Positions 33,772 through 44,763 of a stretch of 64,000 nucleotides of DNA are shown one piece after another. The notes beneath the pieces are model-generated. The model searched no databases. It was not told the DNA's origin and worked only from the letters and a program-made list of their open reading frames with translations. The stretch covers positions 186,001-250,000 of the forward strand of contig JAEBUN010000009.1 of assembly GCA_023014365.1 (NCBI GenBank), in the 5' to 3' direction. The translations under genes were made by a program, and so were the position numbers. The stretch's first letter is position 1. Each line of letters begins with the position of its first letter. The DNA comes from Lepiota brunneoincarnata. Lineage: Eukaryota > Basidiomycota > Agaricomycetes > Agaricales > Agaricaceae.

Positions 33772-34094
33772 ACCGAACGGGCCTCCAGTCTCATACCCTG
33801 CTAGAAGGAGGGCCCAGAATTGGGCCATATCTTGAATCTTAATCATGTCTTATATCACTTCTCGCTGCGGCAATTTATCTAATACTACAATCTGCTTGTA
33901 CCCATCGTGTAACACAACCTGTAATCTCAATCCTGAAACAAGGACCCAATATATACATACATTGAATAGGGAATTAATGCGCGCTACACTTCAGGAGGCA
34001 TTCTCGAGACGTCTACACGTATACAAAAATATTGATACAGAGTCCAAAAAGTCCAAGAGAATGAATAATACATTCATTTCGCCCACCGGAGATA
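33772..34094. other. Convergent intergenic region (P450 / Ser-Pro-rich gene)
   Basis: 323 bp between converging genes, with AT-rich sequence around 33850-34050. Only short frames are present. Confidence 0.5.
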
Positions 34095-35643
34095 TCACGG
34101 GCCTCGTGTGCCAGCGAGCCGCGCGAGACCTCCGGAAGTCGAGCTGTCTGGTACTGATTTCGAGCCCCTCCCTGCCAACTGCCTGCCCCAATCAGCGACA
34201 CCACTGGTAGCGCGAACAAACAACCTCCGCATCTTTTCTCCATTTTGCTTTACTGCCGCTCCCACTTGCGTTCCTCTTCCATCTCCAGCCCCAAGACCGG
34301 TCATACCGCTTCGAGTCTTTGATCCCGCCCTTCCACCTTTCCGCTCGGGCGTAATATCGATGAACGATTTCGGCACTTGAGACTGCGTTCCCGAGTTGGC
34401 TTTCTTACTCTCATTGCGGTTGTCTGTACTGTATAGCAAGTGTGATGGTGGTGCCAGCCCAGACGAACGACGGCTGTGACACCCCTCAGGATAACACGAA
34501 TGTCCAATGCGGGTGTCCGATGGACTATTACGGGGAAGGGGGTGAGAAGTCGCGCTTGATAATGGCGCCGGATTGCTCCTCATTGCTCGACACATAAATG
34601 AGGGGGCCGGGGAAGCACTTCCCCTGCTAAGGTCAAACCAGGCCTCTGTGCTAGAGCTAGCGATGTTTGTCGATTGGTCGACCGTGTCCCTCGCGGGAGA
34701 AGGGTTCGGGTATGCGACGAGGGAAGAATAGCCTTCGACGTGGGGCCATCGCCGTGCAGCATGCAACATCCTCGGAGCCGCATAGCGTAGATCATCGCTT
34801 GCACTCGCGCTCAAATTGACATATGACGATCCTGGTATTGGGACGGCCTTGGCTCCTGAAAGGCTAGTGGGTCTGCCGAGCGACCAACTACGTTTCCTGG
34901 TTTCGCCCCCCTGGGATTGCGTTGCGCTGGTGCCTAACCCCCCGGATCCAGACAGAAATTTCAAGGACTTGATCTTCGGCACTGGCCTCCGCGATGAGCT
35001 CGGAGGCTCCATGGATTTGTGCTTTGAGTCAGAGCGCATACTAGCAACTTTCCTGATGATACGCGGGAGGCGGGGCAATGGAATGGACGGGGCGGGAGCG
35101 GGGGGAGGAAACCGCTCCATTCGATGAGGAAGCAGAGGTTCCTCATGGATTGGACGTCTCAGAAGCCTGCGTATCTCTGGGGCATCTTCTTCCTGTCTGC
35201 TGGAAATATCTGGGGCCTGATTGACTGTTTGTGGTATATGGTCTTGCTGTGGAAGGGAGGGTAGGTGGCCAGCGTCGGATGGATACTGAAGGTGGGTTTG
35301 TGAGTGAGACCCTCCGCTGGCGGGTTGGAAGAGAGGTGACACAGAATGGCGACGCTCTTGTTTTCCAGCATCAAGGGCTGCTAACTGTGCCGAGTGCCAC
35401 TGGCGAGCTACGCATACGTCTGAGGGCGGGACTGATGGACGGGGGCTGGGGGAAATCCAAGTGGAAGTCATCGTCGCTGTCGTCCGAGCTGGATGACTCT
35501 GTCAGCTGGCTGGTTGTGAGGGGAGGGAGGGGTGGTGGAGACGAAGGAAGGGCGGGCTTGTGTAGTCTGTCTGGAAAGTCAAAGTGGGTACAGAAACGGC
35601 GAGAGGCGATGTCGCCCATCGAGCGGGGGGTTCGAAGAGACAT
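34095..35643 (-). CDS. Ser/Pro-rich disordered protein, probable 1-nt frameshift
   Basis: The start MSLRTPRSMGDIASRRF at 35643 is followed by an acidic SSSSDDSDDDFHLDF patch. After SPALRRMRSSPVALGTVSS the frame ends at a TGA, while the overlapping frame continues LDAGKQERRHSVSP for more than 400 codons to 34095. One extra C in AGCCCTTG (plus-strand GGG at 35375-35377) would explain the break; no intron of usable length does. The rest is Ser/Pro/Arg-rich, with a conserved-looking basic segment PVPKIKSLKFL and a C-terminal GEKMRRLFVRATSGVADWGRQLAG. No catalytic domain is seen; such proteins are often polarity or signalling scaffolds. Alternatively translation starts at the ATG 35471 in the second frame. 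Confidence 0.6.
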
Positions 35644-35740
35644 TGGAAAAATAAATTATTAAATTGTGCAACGGTTCTTTCTCAGCCGTGGATTGCCATA
35701 TCAGGAAGGATGATTGCCTTTTATATATCAGAACTACATT

Positions 35741-36616
35741 CTAGTACTTTTTCGCAGCAAGCGCAAGATGGGCACTGTATTCGTCGTAAGGCAGCTTCGA
35801 AAGCGGGATCTCTCGCCACAAATCCGGCGTCAGGAAGGCGTATGTCTTGGTAATCTGTGCAGCTGATTAGCATCGACAAGCACACCAGCCGACGGGGAAT
35901 TCCACTTACAGCAGCAAATGTCGCCTTCAAAAAGTTGCCCATCGTCGCCGTCGAACCCTTGGACTGTGTGTATACATCCTGGACGCCGGCGAGCTGCAGC
36001 AGTCGTTTCGAAGCGGGGGCAGCGACGATGCCAGTTCCACGCGGGGCAGGGATCAGGCGGCACATCACAGATCCCACCTTGCCGCTGACCTTGGATGGTA
36101 CGGTATGAGGCTCACCGAGAGCAGCACCCCAGTAACCTCGTCGCACGGGTATCACGGAGAGTTTGGCAAGGATGATGGCGCCACGGATGGCAGTCGCCAC
36201 TTCCTTCGCGCACTTGACACCGAGACCGACGTGACCGTCAAAGTCACCGATGGCAACAAACGCTTTGAAACGTGTGCGTTGACCGGCACGAGTTTGCTTT
36301 TGCACGGGCATGATTTTCATAACCTCGTCCTTGAGCTTGGGCAGGAAGAAGTCGATGATTTGATACTCCTTGACAGGAAGGGAGAAGAGATAGATCTCTT
36401 CCATGGACTTGATCTTGCCATCCTTCACGAGACGGCCGAGCTTGGTGACGGGAACCCTGTCCCATTATGAGCTCGTAGGCCGTGGTGATAACATTCATAA
36501 ACGTACCACTCCTTGTCATCTTCCTTGCGACCGCCACGGCGGGGTCCACGGCGGCCCCTGCCTCGGTCACCACGTCCTCGCCCAAATCCACCGCGTCCTC
36601 TGGGTGCGTCAGCCAT
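35741..36616 (-). CDS. RPS2: 40S ribosomal protein S2 (uS5)
   Basis: Three exons. The N-terminus is the usual RG-rich tail ([18 protein letters not shown]) expected to be arginine-methylated. The first intron splits [18 protein letters not shown]. The uS5 core is complete: [23 protein letters not shown] loop residues, [45 protein letters not shown] and [15 protein letters not shown]. The final exon gives [16 protein letters not shown] and ends [13 protein letters not shown] at 35741. uS5 sits at the mRNA entry and decoding region of the small subunit. Intact. Confidence 0.97.
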
Positions 36617-37121
36617 CGTTGTTTTGTGGAATGTTTCTGCAAAGACGCCAGTGTCAGTTCGCCATCAGCCAATGTGCAGAAAACTGCTGGTGGTTTCCGA
36701 GTTCCATCCATTGCGACTGAACAGCATCCATCGCAGAATCCACTGTCTTGGGCCTCCAAAACTGCCCACTGAACAGGACTAGGTGTTTGACCGCCACAAG
36801 AGAGAATGCCAAAGACGGGTACTCACAGTCTTGCGATCTCTGTTGGGGGACGACGTTGAGCTCTCCTCGAGCCTTTCTGGTCACTGCAGATAGCGCACGT
36901 GCACAAAAAGAAGCTCCGAACTTAGTCAGCAGAGAGGTCCATAGCACTGGCTTCTGGCCTATCCCGTTCTTCCATCCCCACCACCACCGCCACCGTGAGT
37001 TTCTCTTCGGCTGGACCTTTTCCCCATCACATAGCTCTAACGCGCTCATCAGCTGAAATAATATCTTCAGATCTTACCCCATCTCAAGCTATCAAGTTGG
37101 CAGCATATGTCACTGAGTACC
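36617..37121. promoter_or_regulatory. Divergent upstream region of RPS2 and antizyme genes
   Basis: 505 bp between divergent starts. It must hold the ribosomal-protein promoter and the antizyme promoter and leader. Several possible splice sites occur on both strands, so a 5'-UTR intron in either gene is possible but cannot be proved here. Confidence 0.5.
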
Positions 37122-38409
37122 ATGTTCAATTTTACGAATCAGAAATCTAGTCTTTGCCCCACGTACGTTGCTCTTAGTTTCCCGTCCATTGCTCATTATT
37201 CATTTCTCGTGCAGCAACGCTCGTCAAAGCGTTGGAGATGGGGCTGCTTCCTTCGACACCTCCGTGCCTAGTGTCCTTGCTGTCTGCCACATCGAGGGCA
37301 ATGACAACATGTACTACTACTCGACCACGTTCTCTGGGGGACCTGGGGTAAGTATATCCTTTCCCCTGGCTTTGCGTTCCAATGCTCACCACAAATATTC
37401 CTTTTTTTCCCCCTCGTGCCTGGCATTATCCGTCCCACATAGTGGCGCTTTTGACGCCCCCAAGATCAAATGCCCTCCAGACAGAGGGTCGTCGGACTGT
37501 GTGACAGGCGGTCCGGCGTTGCACTTCTCTCCACCCACCTCCCTCTCTTCGTCCCCTACCTCTTTTTCTACCTCACCTACTTCCGTTCTTGGCACGGGGG
37601 TGTTTACAAAAAGCATAGCCTATTCTCCCACCACAGCTGCACCTATCACAACCATCGACTATACCCACGCTAGGGTCCGACAACCATTCCAGGGTAACAA
37701 TAGGACCCTTTCTGCCGCTTCCAGTGTTCCATGTGACATTCCTGCTCCAAGTCGCTCCGGCTCAAGCTCAAGCTCTTCAGATTCCTCTACACCTCCACTG
37801 ACCCCGGACCATGGTAGTTACAACAGCGGAAGCAGCCTCGACAGCGGTTTGTTCGAGTCTGGCCTCCATGCGAACAATGTTCCAGCCGATCAGAAGTTGA
37901 ATTCAGGTGCACAGCCCAAGGATGGGTTGGACTTCTTGATGTCACTCTTTCCGAAGGATGGACTAAAGGCTTTACCACACTCCAAGAGCATTTCTATCTC
38001 TGCACCTACTCTCGGTGCAGGGTTTAAGGGTGTTGTGCTCGAATTTCCTGGGAAGCCAAAGACATTGTACGTCGATGGCAAGAGTACGGCATCGGTCAGT
38101 TTACGTGAGAGGTACGTCCCGATTCACTTGGCTTGTCTTACACCTTGAGTGGGACAGATCACGGTGGTCACCTGCACCCGTACGTTAGTTGTTTGCTCAC
38201 ACAACCTTTTCTCTACATGCAGCATCGTGGCCTTGTTCGATTTGGCTTCTGAGAGTCTAGAATGCAATGCATTGGTCATCGTATTGGAAAGGTCTACTCC
38301 CAATTTGAGCGAATTATTGCACTCCCTGATGTACGTCGGCGGTTCGGTGGTGACAAATCCTCCCTTCCCGGTTGACCGTGCCTTTGTCCTTGTTGGTCTG
38401 GAAATTTGA
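37122..38409 (+). CDS. OAZ: Ornithine decarboxylase antizyme, made by +1 programmed frameshifting
   Basis: Antizyme binds ornithine decarboxylase, targets it to the proteasome and limits polyamine uptake. Exons: 37122-37162, 37215-37347, 37443-38111 and 38223-38409. ORF1 has 61 sense codons and stops at TGA 37452-37454. The main frame then needs a +1 shift: UGG CGC UUU UGA C gives W-R-F then D-A-P, matching the animal W-C-S-(UGA)-D/V-A context. After a Ser/Thr/Pro-rich linker the conserved domain reads GAGFKGVVLEFPGKPKTLYVDG, SIVALFDLASESLECNALVI and LLHSLMYVGGSVV. It ends PPFPVDRAFVLVGLEI at 38409. Intron 37348-37442 is open in the upstream frame and its retention also reaches the main frame. 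Confidence 0.92.
37443..37454 (+). promoter_or_regulatory. Programmed +1 ribosomal frameshift site of antizyme (UUU UGA)
   Basis: TGG CGC TTT TGA begins exactly at the first base of exon 3. The P-site codon is UUU and the A-site codon is the ORF1 stop UGA at 37452-37454; skipping the first U of UGA gives GAC GCC CCC. Known antizymes use XXX-UGA shift sites, most often UCC-UGA, with UUU-UGA known from nematodes. High polyamines promote the shift in the studied cases. Confidence 0.88.
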
Positions 38410-38683
38410 GGGACTGGATGGGTGGTTTATTAGGGGTGAGGGTCCGATATTTGTGAATCCGTAGGAGGGAAACTGGTGGAGAGACCAATACCTGTTATGT
38501 AATATAAACATTTTTTTCTTGCCCCCTTGGTTCTTCGGTTTATATGCTTGTATAGTTAATCCATTCTTCTTGCCCAATTGATCACAGCGTTCTCCTAACA
38601 AAATTGAAGCTGGGTTCTAAGATACAGCGGGTACAGGACGTGGGCCAAACCAAACAAAAAAAAGCATTTTACGAGGTTAATCA

Positions 38684-39747
38684 CTACATGATGGTACAAG
38701 CATCGTCGCTGCGTTCAAGGCGACGCGTGAGTTCATCAGCGCCAACACCACGACCGCGGGCGGAGTCGAGTTGGACGATCAAGACACCAGCATTACTTGG
38801 GTCCAGCTGGGCAGAAAGCTGGTACCTTGATTGAAGAGAAAAGAATAAATTACACATGTACTTTCCAGGGTATCAAAGGTAGAGAACAGACTTTTGCATA
38901 AGCTCTTCAATCGCAGGCTTGAGCTTAACAGCACCGTTCCTGGAGTGAAGGCCCTTGCCAACAATCAGGTGGATTTCTTTATCACTTCGTGCACGGGCTT
39001 GTTGGAGTGCACGGTCAGTGTAGGTGATAGCTTCTTTGACATAAAGTCCGTGTAGGTCAACTTCGTGTGGCTTGCTGTCCTGTTGGGGCGATACATTCGC
39101 CTTAGCTTTTGGGGTGTGGGTAATACTTAGAGATGGTTGCACCTTGTTATTCTCTGCTCGTTCCAGTTAATTAATTGGATCGTGGAAGCGAAAGTGCGCA
39201 AGGATATAGGCGCATACCCATGAATATCCATTCGCTTGCTTTCCTGTTCAGGTCCCCCATACGCTTCTGGTGCCCCTTTCCTTTGTTTGAAAGTTCCTTG
39301 GCAAGAGCACGATCGCCTCTCGCATATGCCTGGTGACTTTCCTCAAAACATCTTGCCATTGAATCGCCTGCTTCGTTCGCCTGGCTACGGAGAGAGACAT
39401 AGTACGGGTCTTGCTGGTTGATGAGATTCTGGTCCTACACATGCCATCTTGAAATGAACGGACCTGTTATTCAGGGATAGATACATCGTACGGACCTGAT
39501 GGTAGAGTGTCCCACTGTGGGTTGGCTGAAAGGGCTGCTGTTGGTGTATCTGATTCTGCGGCTTGTATGGCTTCTGAGGGACATGCTGAGGTTTACTCCC
39601 AGGACTCTGCCATTGTTGGTGCTGTTGATGTTGCTGCCCTGGTTGCGGGTAATGATGTTGAGGTTTCGGGGGTGGTGAAGACTCGGGTTTAGTCTCTGAG
39701 GTGCCACAAATGAGATTGAATATGGCCTTGAAGAGCTTGCCTATCAT
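38684..39747 (-). CDS. DUF1771-Smr domain protein
   Basis: Four or five exons. The ATG at 39747 gives MIGKLFKAIFNLICG, then a Gln/Pro/His-rich linker. A DUF1771 helix region follows (YYVSLRSQANEAGDSMARCFEESHQAYARGDRALAKELSNKGK, read across the exon join). The Smr domain has the family signature VDLHGLYVKEAI and the loop HLIVGKGLHSRNGAVKLKPAIEELM. The last exon starts YQLSAQLDPSNAG and ends SDDACTIM at 38684. Smr domains bind or cut nucleic acid; fungal relatives such as Cue2 act in no-go mRNA decay, but no CUE domain is visible here. The true biological role is open. Confidence 0.85.
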
Positions 39748-41781
39748 TTTGTCCCTTGAGTTTGCTGGACAAGTGGTCGAACAGGCGCCAGGAGGCACGA
39801 GGGTGAGGGGTGATTAAATTCGTGGTCACATGTCGGGAACGCGTCGTAAGAGGTTGGCGAGGTTGAACAGCCTTTTTTTTTTTTTTTCGAAGGCTTGTCC
39901 AAGGGGAAAGCATAAGCGAGTCATAATACCGTCAACCCAAGTCATGAAAGAGAGAACGGCCTTTTACTCTAACCCAGCAACCGAGCAGCCGCCAGGATCA
40001 TCCACCTTGGGTGCTCCTGTGTTGCTAGCAGATGCGCCTGGGGGCTCTTCTCAAAGTACTTCGACGAACATCAGGTCTCCCAGCCCCCACAGGCAGCAGA
40101 TATCCTGCATATCTCGTCATGGTGCCCTTGCATCCGGGGACGAATTGTACTCCGAGCTGGGCGTTGGTGTGCTGAGGGAAGAAGGACCGTCGACGCGGCC
40201 ATCGGTACTATCTTCTGCTCTGGCGATACTTAGTTCCCGGGAACGGCGGAGGCGGCTCCACGACTGTCCGAACCTTTCCAAACGCGTCCGGGCTTCGGAG
40301 ACGTGGATCATATATTTTCGGGCAACAGCAGCTGTACCTCTGCTATTCAACCAGATAATTTACAAAGATAATCTTGATGCGGCCCGTTGCGGAGGGCTGG
40401 CTATTAATATACCTGGAGGACTACCGGGCTCTGCAAGATGCGCATTGCAGGTGGGGTACTCTTCCCTGGGGGCTTTTAGTAGGGTCCAGTGTAAAGCTCG
40501 CTGCTAGATGGCGAGTCCATGGGGAATTAGCAAGGCGACTTCAGGCATTTTGCCGGTGATGTATCGATTTGTGGGGCACCGACTAAAAAAACTGTGCACT
40601 GAAGGCATACCCCTACCACGTCAAGTGACCCAGATTTGCGATCTATCTTTGCACCAGGTGTTTTGTCGAAAGAAGGCGACTGGATCCACTGGACAAATCT
40701 TTTGCGGATTTTGCCCGCGATAGCCGATCAGGGACCAGGTGCCTTTGTGAGGCTCAGGAATTATCAGACCCAAGGTAGACAAGGCCCTGGAAGGAGCACA
40801 CCGCGGCAGGAGGATCTACACGAGTGATCTTGCTTCAAATATCGGGCTTGCTGAGGGGCGGCCTTTTAGTCCTTCCACAGATGCTGAGTGTCGTAGAACC
40901 CGCTTGGACATCCACAGATCAATGGGAACAAGGAATTTTGAATTTTCCACACAGCAAGCCAACAGTCTCTCTGACCTTTTTTTGTAGGGCGTGGTACCGA
41001 ATGCATGCGGAGGACGTCAACTCGGATACACCCAATATTTTCGGTTTACGACCATTTCTATGTGAGTTCGACGTCCAATCTCCGCCACGGCAGCCCAATA
41101 GGAAGCTATAAATGTTCAGGCAAGCTACCCGCGTGGTCAACTGCGTCGACAATTATTGAAAATCCTGGCGGATCCTATTACCTGGTTATCGGAAGATCAA
41201 GAGGATCGCACATATTCAGTTCCATACTTCAGATGCTGGTAGATCTTGGTCGAGGGGCCCCGATGCTACTGAAGCAGTAGAGTATGATCGTTCGCATGAC
41301 CAGCTTTATAATTATTCAATGCAAAAGGAGTATATCCACCGACACAATGCTCGACTCGTTGCCACGTTTGGGTCACATTGTCTCCGGTCAATGCTTAGTC
41401 TAGGTATGGCTCGCCCACAGTGTCAGTTTCCCGTAATTAGTAACACGGACAGAGCGGTATAGCTATTGTAGTACAGAAAGATGGCATTAGTATATGGTCT
41501 GTCAATTCTTCCTTTTTCTTGCATTCTGTATCTGGTAACGCGGCGGAACACAGATGCGAATGACTCTAGAAGGGACGGGGTTTCTGCAGGGTATCTTTGT
41601 GCTAGATTTGCTGGAGTGACTTGACGCACAAGCTTCCAGTTCAGCTCTGACAGGAGGGCCCCTCAGTATGTGGACCTCCTGTCTCCTAATTATTAGTCAG
41701 CGGTTAGCGTGGGAATGAGCCTGCGTGACAACAACGGCCAAGTGGCCATAACCCCCTTCCCATCCTATTCGTTTCTCTGCC
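39748..41781. other. 2.0-kb region without a recognisable gene
   Basis: Contains a T15 run at about 39872-39886 and one plus-strand frame from ATG 39830 (second Met 39944) to 40507, whose product is Ser/Arg-rich and matches no family I know. Further short plus-strand frames at 40636-40827 and 41005-41280 could be exons or debris of one gene, but no splice scheme joins them convincingly. Possibilities are an orphan multi-exon gene, a degraded gene or spacer. The last ~500 bp should include the promoter of the Cys-rich gene at 41782. Confidence 0.4.
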
Positions 41782-43121
41782 ATGCATCCTTTCTCCCTCA
41801 CACTCTTTTTGCTATCCTCTTTCGCTGTCGTTCGCGCAGGCACTGCCACCAACGGCAGTCAATGCAACCAGGGCAACAACCGTCTGCAGACCGGCACCTA
41901 CCAATTCTGGAGTGAATGCACCGCAAGCAACTATTGCTCTGACGGTGGAATTTGCGTGCCGAAGGGTTGCAGGAAAGACGACTTTCCGTTTGGTTATGCG
42001 CAGGGGTCGCATGAAATCCCAGATAAATGCGATAGGGGTCTGTTCTGCCCTGACGAGGGCACCAACTGCCAGCCCCTTCTCGCCGTAGGCAGTCCGTGCC
42101 AGATGAACCGCGATGGTGGGTTGCATCATCCTTTCATGGCCCAGGTCCTGCTCATACGATAGTAATTGTTGACTTTGAAGATCAATGCGAAGCACCGCCC
42201 AACTTTAGAGAACTTGCTGACAACACTGGGAGGGGCCTCAATTTCAACGGATCAGTCTGCCTTAACAACGTCTGCATGTAAGGTCCTCTTGTCAAGAATT
42301 CGATTAGTATCGCTAACCGATTCGATAGGTGGGCTAATGTCACTCTCCAGAACCCCTGTGTGGTTGAGAACACAGCATACATCGCTTACGAGGTTGGAGG
42401 TGAATTTATCAACATTGTCTCGCGCGGAAACTGTGCCCTTGGACTTTATTGCGATGCCTCACAAAAAGTCTGCTTGAATGAAAAAGCAATTGGCGAGTCC
42501 TGCACGGCCGACAAGGAGTATGTGGGGTACCCATCTCGCATCTCTAATTCTTGATGTTCTTTATCTCAGATGTCAATCCTGGAACTGTCTTGTGTCAGGT
42601 GTCTGCGGCAAGCCTGCTGCCGAGCCTCACCACCTGGGCACCTATGTCTACATCTTGGTAGCGCTCGGCATTTTTGGAGGTCAGTAGTGTCTTATCTGAC
42701 CGAGGTTTAATTAACATGACACAGGCATGTTCGGCACTCTCATCGGCCTTTTCTTCCTTCACCGCAAGCAACGAGACACTGAACGCGAGAAACGTCTGCA
42801 GTACTGGCGGGAGCAGGTGTGTTTAATCGCTCGAGATGGAGCCATTTTTCTCACGGCAACATCCAGAGCGCTTTCCACCAAAACCTTATGCAAATGCGCG
42901 AGACGGCTCGGATGTCGATTCTCTCTTTGCCCAACAACGACAGGAGTGCCCGGAGCACGCTGTACAGCCGAGACGAGGATGCACAGGCTCCGATTCTGCA
43001 CAACGCGGCTCCGAAGGCATCTGGGCTGCGGCACTATATGGCTGACGACGGAAGTTCTGAGTATGACGATGGTGTTGTAATGCAACCGACAAAGAAGGGC
43101 CACGATGGGAATCGATTCTGA
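41782..43121 (+). CDS. Cys-rich type I membrane protein
   Basis: Six exons. The signal peptide MHPFSLTLFLLSSFAVVRA is followed by an extracellular region with about 20 cysteines in several small knots (CTASNYCSDGGICVPKGC, CDRGLFCPDEGTNC, GNCALGLYCD, CQSWNCLVSGVC). One transmembrane helix (YVYILVALGIFGGMFGTLIGLFF) precedes a basic stop-transfer (HRKQRDTEREKR) and a cytosolic tail of ~90 residues ending DGNRF. The cysteine pattern recalls the Dickkopf/colipase-like Cys-rich modules annotated in many agaricomycete surface proteins. This suggests a cell-surface sensor or structural protein; no enzyme motif is seen. All exon joins keep phase. Confidence 0.75.
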
Positions 43122-43206
43122 TGTCGTAGCTAGTTAATAGAGTTTTTTTTTCCAAGTTTGGAGTACTGAGAGCCCCGTCCTCGGCTATTTCCCGATCCTC
43201 TCCACT

Positions 43207-44315
43207 ATGTCCTCCATCTCCTCCATAGACACCATAAAACCACCCCCGTCCCCCTCACAGTCCTCCTCACCCACCCTCGAGGATGATCTCGCTCACGCCC
43301 GCGCCTGGCTAGCCCATGACTCTGCCACCCCCTCCCCAGACCGCAAGGGCAAAAACAAGCAGCAATATCTCGATCTTCACGAGGACAGCGCAGAGCTCTC
43401 AGACTCGAACACATACCCCCCCGTCAGCGACCAGGAAGCTGAAACACGTCGCGTTGAAGAGGTATGTCCACTTTGCTCGCAGTTTCCATTTTGTCCAGTC
43501 CAGCCAACCCAAATGGCGGCGTCAGACCCTCCGGAGATGGGAAATCGCGGAAAGGCACAGGCGGAAGACCGCAAGAGAATCCACATCGACGGGCCAAGCT
43601 GTTGCAGCTTCCCCATCTCTTTTCGGCGACGTCACACGACGCGCCAGCTTGCTTTGGAGCGGGGGTCGGAAACGGAATGCGTCGATAGGGGGCAGACATA
43701 GCGCATTAACGTCAACGGATAACCTTGACGTTGTGCCGTTGGAAGATATCAACGCGAGTCCGACCCCATCCCCCTCGTCGTCGCCCACCCTTCCTACGCA
43801 ACCGTGGAATTCGGAGTCGGAAGAGTCCGCTTCTTTGGTCCAAAAGACCATCAACTTAGATACAGACAGTGTTCCAGGGAACCCTTTTGAGAACCCGGTA
43901 ACGCCAACTGCGCTTGAGGCAGTGTCACCTTTTGCGGATACCCATAGAGTGAACACGAGCAACGGTACACAGAGGAACCAAAGTACTCAATCCTCAAACT
44001 CCCGCACCGGCGACAAAAGACGTTCGCGACACCCACCGCCCATGCCTCTCGACCTACCTAGACCGAAAACGCCACCACCACCCGTGATGTCCACACCACC
44101 CTGCCTTACTTCTCCGCCGGACCTCACACAGACTGGACAGGATGGAGATAACGACGAGAAACCCGTGCGGTGGTGGCATGAGTGGCTTTGTGGGTGCAGC
44201 GAGGGTCCCGATAGAGGGGGCGAATACCAGGTGGGCGCATTGTCCTTTTTAAAAGAAAATCATAACTGCGTTGTTAACCTTGAATCAGGCTGGTCGTACT
44301 AATCCTTTTGAATGA
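43207..44315 (+). CDS. Disordered Ser/Pro-rich protein with conserved-looking C-terminus
   Basis: Three exons: the ATG at 43207 starts MSSISSIDTIKPPPSPS; the first intron (about 43463-43531) joins EE to TLRRWEIAERHRRKTARES; the last intron joins GGEYQ to AGRTNPFE and stop at 44315. Most of the protein is low complexity. Two segments stand out as possibly functional: the basic helix RRWEIAERHRRK and the Trp/Cys-rich end KPVRWWHEWLCGCSEG followed by an NPF tripeptide, the classic EH-domain ligand. The combination suggests an adaptor or trafficking protein, but this is inference. It starts 85 bp after the preceding stop on the same strand. Confidence 0.65.
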
Positions 44316-44763
44316 GTTCGTTTTCCGTCTTTATAGTGCGCTTCTAACCTATGACATTCTTGCATCCTGCGCTGTACGCGACTATTTGTTAATACCCGTT
44401 CTTTTTTTGGCATGGTACATATGTTGTTCCCCTGTAACATTCCTTGCACTCGTCCTCACTTTCACAACGATCATCTTAATCACCTTCCGGATCAGACTGG
44501 AAAACAACAGGCATCGCATTTTACTCCGAGCTTTAGCTTGTTTTCTTTGTTTTGATTTTTGATTTTTGTCATAAATCTTTTCAAGATTGTAGTTCTTTTC
44601 TGTTATTTATTGTATTAAATCACGTAGGCACAAAGAATCAGAATGGGAGAGGAAAAAAAACTTTTGCACCGGAGTTCGGGGAAGGGAAACAAGAGACGAA
44701 ATCCAACTACTCGCACATATCAACTCCAGGCCCCTTCGTATCGGGGCCCAACAGCAAGTGTTA
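44316..44763. other. Convergent intergenic region (disordered protein / antiporter)
   Basis: 448 bp of T-rich sequence between converging stops (44315 and 44764). Small frames with hydrophobic translations reflect T-richness only. Confidence 0.5.

Noticed and set aside
39872..39886. T15 run as a retroposon poly(A) tail
   Set aside because: No target-site duplication or processed-gene sequence adjoins it; similar T runs occur elsewhere in spacers of this window.
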